NCBI GenBank assembly: GCA_021790385.1
Contig: JAJYDW010000005.1
Location: 1-64,000, forward strand
Reading direction: 5' to 3'
DNA: 64,000 bases
Origin: Planctomycetota bacterium
Lineage (GTDB): Bacteria; Planctomycetota; Phycisphaerae; WQYP01
Shown: in pieces, positions 51,163 to 58,835 of the stretch
Layout: every line of letters starts with the position of its first letter
Numbering within the stretch: the stretch's first letter is position 1
Notes under the pieces: generated by a model
The model's database searches: none
What the model saw: only the letters and a program-made list of their open reading frames with translations
What the model was told of the DNA's origin: nothing
Translations under genes and position numbers: made by a program

Positions 51163-52992
51163 TTGATGAACCTTGCCATGGTCCGCGGCTTTACCGATTG
51201 GGATTATGCCGTCATTGCCTTTTATTTTACCTTCATGGTCAGCATTGGCCTGGTCTTTCGGCACTACAGCAAAAATATAAGCGATTATTTCCGTGGCGGC
51301 GGGTCTATGCTGTGGTGGATGAGCGGGGCTTCGGCCATGATGGGGGCGCTAAGTGCGTGGTCTTTTACGGGTGGTGCCGGCGAATATTATAAGACAGGGC
51401 TTTTGCTGTATCTGGGGGTATTTTTGCCTGGTAACATAATCGGTGGATTGATCGGCATTTTTTATACTTCTTATCGCTTTCGACAGATGCGCGTTATTAC
51501 CTCCGTTCATGCCATCCGCCGACGGTACGGCCCGGTCAACGAACAATTTTATGTGTGGTGTCAGGTTCCCATTAACCTGTTTTACGGCGGGCTGGTGCTC
51601 AATACGCTTAGTGTGTTCCTATGTGCGGCGTTCGGGACAAATTTGTTGGCCACCGTAATTACCACAGGCGTTATTGTATTGTTTGTAGCGTCTGCTGGAG
51701 GAGCGTGGGGCGTTATTGCGGGAGATTTTGTGCAGATGCTGGTGATGCAATCGGTGGTGCTCACCACCGCCTTTCTCACATTGCATCTGCCCCAGATTGG
51801 AGGTCTTGGGGGCTTGCTTCACCAATTGCCGGCATCGGCCTTCCACTGGACTATGTTGGTTCGCCCGCAGGTGTTGTACTTATGGCTGGGATCGATGATT
51901 ATTGGTGGAATAGTGGGTTCTTTTGACTTATCCAACGGAGCCGCCCGATTTATGACGGTCAAGGATGGCCGTAATGCGGTCAAGGCTGCCATCATGATGC
52001 TGGTCATCGGATCTTTTGGAGGCATATTTATCATGATACCGCCACTGGCGGCACGGGTGCTGTATCCTCACCTGCATCAGGTGGTTCCCAATCTGCATCA
52101 CCCTTCAGAAGCAGCATATCTGGTGGTGGCCATGCGTGTGCTGCCAGATGGCATGTTAGGACTGCTGGTAACGGGGCTTTTTGCGGTAACCATGGCCAAC
52201 ATGGACACCGGTTTGAATCGCAACGCCGGGATTTTTATTAAAAATTTTTACAACCCCATCCTGCGTCCGCACGCTACGGAGCGGGAACTGATGCTGGCCA
52301 GCCGCGTATGCTCAATTATTTTTGGTCTTCTGATTATTGGTATCGGCATTTTGATAGCACTGTTCCGCACGGCCAATTTGTTCAACTATGTGATTGTGTT
52401 GGGGGTGTTGCTGGGTGCTCCCCTGACGGTACCGTTGGCCTGGGGCATGTTAATCAAGCGCACGCCGCCGTGGGCCGCATGGAGTACGGTTCTGGTAGGC
52501 TTTTTCGTTGCCGCCATGTTTCGCTTTGCCATACCCGCGACCTGGTTTCCATACCTGATGGGATGGCATCGACCGCTTTCACCGACAGCTTCTCAGGATG
52601 TGATGTTTTTCAGCATGACCTTGGTCGTTCTGATAATCGCATCCGGGTGGTACTTGTTTACGATGAAATTTGCCGACCGCTCGCCGGTGCCGTACAAAAA
52701 GGATGTGGAAATGTTTTTTAAGGATATGAATACGCCAATTGATCCGGTGGCTGAAGGTGTCCCAGGAGAGGATTATCGGCAGTGCCGCGTAATCAGCAGG
52801 TTATGTCTGGTCTACGGCTCGGCCATGCTGCTGGCTATGTTGATTCCCAACACCTTGGGGGGGCGATTATGTTTTATGGCTATCGGTACCGCCATTCTCA
52901 CCATTAGTTTGTTGTTGCATCTGGCGGGGCGCAAGGCCCGGCGAACGAATGTCATAGCAGCGCCCGATTCGGAGGTATCAATACACTCGTAA
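51163..52992 (+). CDS. Sodium:solute symporter (SSS family)
   Basis: Multi-TM protein; DYFRGGGSMLWWMSGASAMMGALSAWSFTGGAGEYYKTG typical of the SSS family. Confidence 0.9.
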   Translation: MMNLAMVRGFTDWDYAVIAFYFTFMVSIGLVFRHYSKNISDYFRGGGSMLWWMSGASAMMGALSAWSFTGGAGEYYKTGLLLYLGVFLPGNIIGGLIGIFYTSYRFRQMRVITSVHAIRRRYGPVNEQFYVWCQVPINLFYGGLVLNTLSVFLCAAFGTNLLATVITTGVIVLFVASAGGAWGVIAGDFVQMLVMQSVVLTTAFLTLHLPQIGGLGGLLHQLPASAFHWTMLVRPQVLYLWLGSMIIGGIVGSFDLSNGAARFMTVKDGRNAVKAAIMMLVIGSFGGIFIMIPPLAARVLYPHLHQVVPNLHHPSEAAYLVVAMRVLPDGMLGLLVTGLFAVTMANMDTGLNRNAGIFIKNFYNPILRPHATERELMLASRVCSIIFGLLIIGIGILIALFRTANLFNYVIVLGVLLGAPLTVPLAWGMLIKRTPPWAAWSTVLVGFFVAAMFRFAIPATWFPYLMGWHRPLSPTASQDVMFFSMTLVVLIIASGWYLFTMKFADRSPVPYKKDVEMFFKDMNTPIDPVAEGVPGEDYRQCRVISRLCLVYGSAMLLAMLIPNTLGGRLCFMAIGTAILTISLLLHLAGRKARRTNVIAAPDSEVSIHS

Positions 52993-53004
52993 CTTGCCGG
53001 GCAG

Positions 53005-53271
53005 GTTACCCGAACGTCGAACGTTCCGTGCCGGTGGCCAACGCGATGGGCACAGTGCTCTTGCGATCCAAAGCAGCCATCTGCCCCGGCCAATAGCTGC
53101 GAAAATACCAGGAGGTGTTGTGTCGCTTCAAACAAAGCCAATATCCCTTGATATACGCCTCCAACGCCTGGACCAATGACTGCAATTGTTGGGCATCCAT
53201 GCGGTCTCTCCTTGCATCTGTCCTTGCTCATCGGTCATCCAAAATAAAATCTTCCACTTTTATAGCGATGT
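53005..53271 (-). mobile_element. Truncated second copy of the IS701-like element (inverted relative to 27329)
   Basis: End TTTTATAGCGATGT at 53258-53271; minus-strand MDAQQLQSLVQALEAYIKGYWLCLKRHNTSWYFRSYWPGQMAALDRKSTVPIALATGTE parallels the 27399 ORF. Confidence 0.85.
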
Positions 53272-53280
53272 CGTATTAGT

Positions 53281-53490
53281 CAATTTACGAACCCCAATGG
53301 TTGCCGTCGTACCATCCGGCTGGACAAGATGAATGGACGGATGGCTGAAAATGTCCGGCGCTATATTGAGGATTTAATCAAGGCCGGGTTAGCCAATGTC
53401 GCCATAACCAATGAAACCGCTGCCTGGCTGGGTGGATTATATGATGATCTGTAGAGCCAATTGGTAGATGTGGGGCTGGCAAAGCTACGG
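53281..53490 (+). pseudogene. N-terminal fragment of a tyrosine-recombinase/integrase-like protein with one in-frame stop
   Basis: QFTNPNGCRRTIRLDKMNGRMAENVRRYIEDLIKAGLANVAITNETAAWLGGLYDDL*SQLVDVGLA resembles planctomycete integrase N-termini. Confidence 0.6.
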
Positions 53491-53988
53491 GCCAAGAATG
53501 CACCCCAGCATGAGGATTCCGCCTACTGGAAAGGCCGGCTGGAGCCCATGGAAGTTGTCACCGTGTGGCTGGCCATCGACCCTTCCACACCAGCCAACGG
53601 CTGCATGCAGGTAATTCCCCGCACACACCACAATGGCTTTTCCCAATATCAAAACGTTTCCGATCCAGAGCGTGCCGTATTCTCGGCGGAAATCAAAGCC
53701 GAGGAGTTCGATGCCTCCAAGGCTGTGGATTGCGTGTTGGAGCCGGGCCAATGCTCCTTGCATGACGGCCGGCTGATTCACGGCTCGGCGGCCAATACGG
53801 GGACCATGCGCCGTTGCGGCTATACCATGCGCTACATACCCACCACCTCGCGGTTTATCGCCAATGGCCTGCACCAGATTTATCTGGCGAGTGGCAAAGA
53901 CCGTGCGGGTAACACTTACGGCGATCCGACAAAGCCCAACAAGGACTGGCTCGACGCCTATCCGGACGACCAGCCCGCGGGGCATTGA
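53491..53988 (+). pseudogene. C-terminal part of a phytanoyl-CoA dioxygenase family (PhyH) protein, fused in frame to the integrase fragment
   Basis: SAYWKGRLEPMEVVTVWLAIDPSTPANGCMQVIPRTHH; CSLHDGRLIHGSAANTGTMRRCGYTMRYIP. Confidence 0.75.
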
Positions 53989-54122
53989 TGTCGGCAGCCG
54001 ATGCTGCTAAAACGGCCACAGTCGGCTTTGGTATAAGGCCCCGGAACCCGCCTATTTGACGAAACGCCCACCAGGCCGTACCTTACGGCCGTTGGTTTGC
54101 TGTTGTTTCAGGAGCAATCGAA

Positions 54123-54203
54123 ATGCCTAAACCTCGTCGTCGCCGTAAAATTGGCAGTAAGAAGCGCCACGCCAAGTGGAAGGCTCGGCATCACGTTCAA
54201 TGA
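54123..54203 (+). CDS. 26-aa highly basic microprotein (MPKPRRRRKIGSKKRHAKWKARHHVQ), possibly ribosome-associated
   Basis: ATG preceded by CAGGAG at about 6-7 nt spacing; extreme Arg/Lys content; below the ORF-track length cutoff. Confidence 0.5.
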   Translation: MPKPRRRRKIGSKKRHAKWKARHHVQ

Positions 54204-54235
54204 TCGCCGCCGAGATGGGCTTTTTCGTCACATCC

Positions 54236-55831
54236 TCATTGCTCCAACGATGAACCCTGCGTAATGGTACGTTTGGCCATGGTGCGAATGCGATTGATCG
54301 CAGCCAGGTACGCCTTGGCCGAGGCTTCCAGAATATCGGTACTAAAACCGCGTCCACGCACCTTGCGGCCATTGTGAGTAAGTTCAACCATGACTTCGCC
54401 CTGGGCCTCACGGCCGCCGGTAATGCTGCGCACCTGGTACGATTCCAGCCGGGCGCTGATACGCGTGATGCGCTGAATAACGGCGAACATGGCGTCAATC
54501 GGGCCGTCGCCGGTGGCGGCATCGGTAATGGCTGCATCCGAGGAATCCATGAGAGTAACGGTGGCGGTGGCTACACCCTGGTTGCTCGCCATCACCTGGA
54601 GATTTTTAAGGCGAAACAGCGGAGCGGATGTTTCCAACTGCTCTTCGACCAGGGCTTCCAGGTCTTCATCGTAGATTTCCTTTTTCTTGTCGCAAAGAAC
54701 CTTGAACCGCTCGAAAGCTACATCCAAAGCGGACTCCTCCAACTTCAAATCCAATTCCTCCAGGCGCTGGCGAAATGCATGGCGTCCGGAGTGTTTGCCC
54801 AGGACCAGCCGATTCTGGATTAACCCTACATCCGACGGAGACATTATTTCGTAGGTGCTGCGCTCCTTGAGAATGCCATCCTGATGAATGCCGGCCTCGT
54901 GGGCGAAGGCATTTTCTCCGACAATGGCCTTGTTGCGCTGCACCTGAAGACCGGTCAACGAGCTGACCATGCGCGAACAGGGCACAAGTTTTCGGGTGTT
55001 AATGCCTGTTTCATACGGGAAGTCCGCCTGCCGCGTGCGTATGGCCATGACGATTTCCTCCAGAGCCGCGTTGCCGGCGCGTTCACCGATTCCGTTGATG
55101 GTACATTCCACCTGCCGCGCCCCACCCGCGACAGCCGCCAGGGAATTGGCCACGGCCAAACCCAGGTCGTTGTGGCAATGGGCGCTGAAAATAACCTTGG
55201 AGGCGCAAGGCACGTGCTGCATCAGGTATTCAAACATAGCCTGATATTCCGCCGGCAAGGCATAGCCCACAGTATCGGGGCAATTGATGGTGGTAGCTCC
55301 GGCTTCAATGGCGGCGCTAACCACTTCCGCCAGAAAATCCAATTCAGTACGGCTGGCATCTTCCGGCGAAAATTCCACATCCTGCACGTAGCTGCGGGCC
55401 AGCTTTACGCTTTCTACAGTCAGCCGGATAATTTCATCCTTGGCCTTTTTAAGTTTGAACTCGCGATGAATTTTACTGGTGGCACAGAACACATGAATGC
55501 GGCCATGCGCGGCCCGCTGTACCGCTTCGCCGGCGCGGCGAACATCCTTTTCCGTGCATCGGGCCAGGCCGGCAACCGTGGCCCTGGTAATTTCCGAGGC
55601 GATGGCCGCTACGGCCTCAAAATCGCCGGGACTGGTGATTGGAAATCCGGCTTCTATAACATCCACCCCCAGTTGTTCAAGCGAACGGGCGATTTCCAAC
55701 TTTTCATGCAGATTCAGCGAAGCCCCCGGCGATTGCTCGCCATCACGCAGGGTGGTGTCAAAAATTCGAATTCGTGGACGATTCGCAGCAATGTCCGCGG
55801 TCACTGGTGATGGGTTTGCTTGGGTGGTCAT
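54236..55831 (-). CDS. leuA: 2-isopropylmalate synthase
   Basis: IRIFDTTLRDGEQSPGASLNLHEKLEIARSLEQLGVDVIEAGFPITSPGDF; GRHAFRQRLEELDL. Confidence 0.95.
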   Translation of the reverse strand: MTTQANPSPVTADIAANRPRIRIFDTTLRDGEQSPGASLNLHEKLEIARSLEQLGVDVIEAGFPITSPGDFEAVAAIASEITRATVAGLARCTEKDVRRAGEAVQRAAHGRIHVFCATSKIHREFKLKKAKDEIIRLTVESVKLARSYVQDVEFSPEDASRTELDFLAEVVSAAIEAGATTINCPDTVGYALPAEYQAMFEYLMQHVPCASKVIFSAHCHNDLGLAVANSLAAVAGGARQVECTINGIGERAGNAALEEIVMAIRTRQADFPYETGINTRKLVPCSRMVSSLTGLQVQRNKAIVGENAFAHEAGIHQDGILKERSTYEIMSPSDVGLIQNRLVLGKHSGRHAFRQRLEELDLKLEESALDVAFERFKVLCDKKKEIYDEDLEALVEEQLETSAPLFRLKNLQVMASNQGVATATVTLMDSSDAAITDAATGDGPIDAMFAVIQRITRISARLESYQVRSITGGREAQGEVMVELTHNGRKVRGRGFSTDILEASAKAYLAAINRIRTMAKRTITQGSSLEQ

Positions 55832-55886
55832 GGTTGGTTACCTCAAAAAAAAGCCACGGCGAAAAGACCATGGAAAATCAGGCCAT

Positions 55887-55918
55887 AAAAAAACCCCGCG
55901 AGGATCGCTCGCAGGGTT
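55887..55918 (-). terminator. Intrinsic terminator/attenuator in the leuA leader
   Basis: Minus strand AACCCTGCGAGCGATCCTCGCGGGGTTTTTTT: GC-rich stem and T run, about 55 nt upstream of the leuA start. Confidence 0.85.
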
Positions 55919-55945
55919 AGAAAGCATATTGCAGACAATACCACC

Positions 55946-56035
55946 CTACCAGCGTCCAGGCCAAAGGCCGGCCAGCCCCAGATTCAACAGGGTAAGCGAC
56001 AGATACGGGAGCGTATTGGACAATCCAAATTTCAT
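55946..56035 (-). CDS. Leu-rich leader peptide upstream of leuA
   Basis: ATG at 56035: MKFGLSNTLPYLSLTLLNLGLAGLWPGRW*; 9 Leu in 29 residues, ends about 30 nt before the attenuator stem. Confidence 0.75.
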   Translation of the reverse strand: MKFGLSNTLPYLSLTLLNLGLAGLWPGRW

Positions 56036-56175
56036 GCCATTTAGTGTACCGCATGTTTTTGTTCTCGTCAAGTCAAAAACCGCCCTCGAAAAATAGATAA
56101 AAAAATCGCCGCATTGAAACGAGTCGTACACTTTCAAAATCAACCGGAGCCTTTTATAATCGTTCGTGGCCGATC

Positions 56176-56259
56176 GCCGGAGTGGCGGAACTGGCAGACG
56201 CGCCGGACTCAAAATCCGGTTCTCGCAAGAGAGTGTGGGTTCGATTCCCTCCTCCGGCA
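56176..56259 (+). tRNA. tRNA-Leu (anticodon CAA)
   Basis: Acceptor GCCGGAG/CTCCGGC, anticodon stem-loop CCGGA-CTCAAAA-TCCGG, long variable arm, T-loop GGTTCGATTCC; CCA not encoded. Confidence 0.93.
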
Positions 56260-56263
56260 TTGG

Positions 56264-56299
56264 CCCAGACGATAACCCAGACGATAACCCAAACGATAA
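56264..56299. repeat. Three tandem 12-bp repeats CCCAGACGATAA
   Basis: 56264-56275, 56276-56287 and 56288-56299 (third copy with one change), directly after tRNA-Leu. Confidence 0.8.
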
Positions 56300-56311
56300 C
56301 TAGGAGTGTTC

Positions 56312-56614
56312 ATGAAAACCCACCGGAAGGTGAAAGGACTACCCACCGCCAAAAGCCCCCTGACGGTCCAAACCGTTGAGCTGCCGTCCGCCCCGCCCAA
56401 GGCCAATGCCCGACGCGTGCAGCAGGTACGCAAGGGGTTGGGCATGTCCCAGGCGGTCTTCGCGGCGACGCTCAATGTATCCGTTAAACTGGTTCAAGGT
56501 TGGGAACAGGGCTTGCGTACGTGCGGTCGCGGTGAACTGCGGCTGCTGGAAATGATGGCCAAGCACCCTGAATTATTCCAGAATATTGCCACAACCTCGG
56601 CCCCCCGCCGCTGA
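56312..56614 (+). CDS. XRE-family HTH protein, antitoxin-like (HigA-type), no adjacent toxin gene
   Basis: RRVQQVRKGLGMSQAVFAATLNVSVKLVQGWEQGLRTCGRGELRLLEMMAKHPELF. Confidence 0.8.
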   Translation: MKTHRKVKGLPTAKSPLTVQTVELPSAPPKANARRVQQVRKGLGMSQAVFAATLNVSVKLVQGWEQGLRTCGRGELRLLEMMAKHPELFQNIATTSAPRR

Positions 56615-56615
56615 A

Positions 56616-57509
56616 TCACCAGAAACATTCCAACGGCACCCCCGGCAACCGCAGTTTGACGATCTCTAAGATCGCAGTCATTTCCTGGGGCGATAACGGC
56701 GCGACATAATTTTCCGCGGTCTTCCGGGCCACGGTATAAAGCTGCACCAGCTTGATTCGGCCGCCGGCAGCGATGATATCCGCAATCCGCTGCGCATAGG
56801 CGTGTATTTCTTCCGGCGGCGGTGGTTGGCCATGAATTTTCATCAGCAAGGTTTGAATCACGGTGGGCCGCACCTGTGCACACCAGGTAATATTGGCCAA
56901 AATCCGCGCCAAGCCCACACCCGGCCGATCTACCAACTGATAATAAGCGGCAGTGCCCGCATCCAGCTTGGCCCAGATTTCCCCGCCATGTTGATCCAGA
57001 TATTCCAAAGCCTCGCGCACAGATCGTCGGCCAAACATGGTGGCATTGGTTATCAGCACCAGTTTCACTCCGGATAATCCTGCCCTTTGCAGTTCCTGCG
57101 CGGCAATGTGGCAACATGGACCGAACACCGGGCAAGTGGTCGGCTCACCATCACCGGAAAAGGCGATGTCATTCAGGCGCATCAAATCCGGCCTGATGGA
57201 TGCAAAATCCGGCAACCTGAAAATCTCTCCGGAAGCGGCCAGGGCCAGCATATGGCGCAATTCCGTGCGAACCACGGCCGTCTCCACGCGCCCGGTCTGG
57301 CCGGGCACACTCCGCTCGACACTGCAATAAATGCAATCAAAGTTGCAGACTTTATCCGGGTTCAAATTGATGCCGATACTTAAGCCGCCGCTGCGTCGCG
57401 ACACCACCGGGTACACATAGCGATTGCCGGCCCAGGCACGTGAATGGCGGGAAAAAGCCAGTCGCGTAGCTGCCAATATTTTCGAGTTTTGGAGCACTTT
57501 ATCATCCAT
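56616..57509 (-). CDS. Radical SAM protein
   Basis: LSIGINLNPDKVCNFDCIYCSVERSVPG (CX3CX2C); IAFSGDGEPTTCP. Confidence 0.9.
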   Translation of the reverse strand: MDDKVLQNSKILAATRLAFSRHSRAWAGNRYVYPVVSRRSGGLSIGINLNPDKVCNFDCIYCSVERSVPGQTGRVETAVVRTELRHMLALAASGEIFRLPDFASIRPDLMRLNDIAFSGDGEPTTCPVFGPCCHIAAQELQRAGLSGVKLVLITNATMFGRRSVREALEYLDQHGGEIWAKLDAGTAAYYQLVDRPGVGLARILANITWCAQVRPTVIQTLLMKIHGQPPPPEEIHAYAQRIADIIAAGGRIKLVQLYTVARKTAENYVAPLSPQEMTAILEIVKLRLPGVPLECFW

Positions 57510-57816
57510 TGCAGATCCCTTTTGGGGTGCCGCCGAATCAGGACCTGATGCCGGGGTCCAAGCAATTCTGACCGCCGATGCATCCGTCGGCTGCACCGGC
57601 CGACTGCGGCCATTTGACGCAAGCCTATCCGCTCAACTAGAGTACGGCTTGGGAAATTGGCCCAACGGGCCAGAATTCCGCCTGCGCCTGGCGGTTTTTC
57701 ACCCGACCGGCAGATGCCCCGGGCTGGTACGATCCGGGCGGGCGGACTTTCCCCGGGAACCAGCATAACGTTTTGCGGCCCGTTGTAGAAGACCCGATGC
57801 AGGAATCACCGCGACT

Positions 57817-58692
57817 TTGGATGAAAAATCAGAACATCTCACCGGGCTTTCCAGTATCCGCAACGCGCATGAAGCCAACACGACCGATCCTGTGTCGGCT
57901 GCGCCCGCGGCACAGGCAGATGCAGGCAATGGACAATCGGACTCCCTGGCGATTATTTCCGATATTCACGCCAACCTCGAGGCCCTGACCACGGTACTGG
58001 AGAATATCGCCAAACGGGGCATCCGGAAGATTTGCTGCCTTGGAGATGTCATTGGCTACGGCCCCAATCCTCTGGAATGTATTGACCTGGTGCTGGAGAA
58101 TTGCCAGTTTACCATTATGGGCAATCATGATTTTGCGATATTTTATGAACCTTATAATTTTAATACCGCTGCTGAAAACGCAGCTTTCTGGACGCGCCAG
58201 CAGTTTGAAACTGATCCGGACAAGCCGCGCCGCAATCGGCGCTGGCGCTATCTGGGATCCATGCAAACCCGCATGTTAAACGAAAAATTTCTGGCCGTGC
58301 ATGGATCCCCCCGGCGACCGATCAATGAATATATTTTTCCGGACGACATTTATTCCGCCACCCAAAAACTCTCCGGCATTTTTGACCGCGTGCCCCACTT
58401 GTGCTTCGTGGGCCATACCCATGTGCCGGGGGTATTTGTGGAGCACCCTGATTTTTATTCGCCGGCCGATCTGGACAATCGTTACACCATCAGCAGCGAA
58501 AAAGCGGTTATTAACGTTGGCAGTGTAGGCCAGCCGCGGGACCACGATCCACGGGCGAGCTTTGCCATTCTTCACGCGGATGCCGTCGAATTCGTCCGGC
58601 TGTCCTATGATGTCAACGCCACGGTGGAAAAGGTGAGATCCATAGATGCACTCGACAACTTTCTGGGGCAACGCCTGCTGGAGGGCGTTTAG
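57817..58692 (+). CDS. Metallophosphoesterase
   Basis: LAIISDIHANLEAL, CLGDVIGYGPNP, IMGNHDFAIF, CFVGHTHVPGVF. Start codon uncertain. Confidence 0.9.
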   Translation: MDEKSEHLTGLSSIRNAHEANTTDPVSAAPAAQADAGNGQSDSLAIISDIHANLEALTTVLENIAKRGIRKICCLGDVIGYGPNPLECIDLVLENCQFTIMGNHDFAIFYEPYNFNTAAENAAFWTRQQFETDPDKPRRNRRWRYLGSMQTRMLNEKFLAVHGSPRRPINEYIFPDDIYSATQKLSGIFDRVPHLCFVGHTHVPGVFVEHPDFYSPADLDNRYTISSEKAVINVGSVGQPRDHDPRASFAILHADAVEFVRLSYDVNATVEKVRSIDALDNFLGQRLLEGV

Positions 58693-58835
58693 TGAAGATG
58701 TAATACTAGTCCCCCGCCGCCGACAGGATCCCGGAGATCATCCGCAAGCAGTACCCTTGGTACCGGTGGGTTTAACGATACGACGGTTGCCATGACCTGG
58801 CCAAGCCTTTACCGCATACGTAACTGGAGGTTTTG

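Noticed and set aside
53281-56259. tRNA-Leu as the attachment site of the island integrase
   Set aside because: leuA and other core genes separate the integrase fragment from the tRNA, and no duplicated tRNA 3' end was seen at the island's left border.
56264-56299. CRISPR array
   Set aside because: Only three contiguous 12-bp units with no spacers; no CRISPR array or cas genes seen anywhere in the window.
56312-56614. Complete toxin-antitoxin system
   Set aside because: Neighbours are tRNA-Leu and a convergent radical SAM gene; no toxin ORF adjacent.
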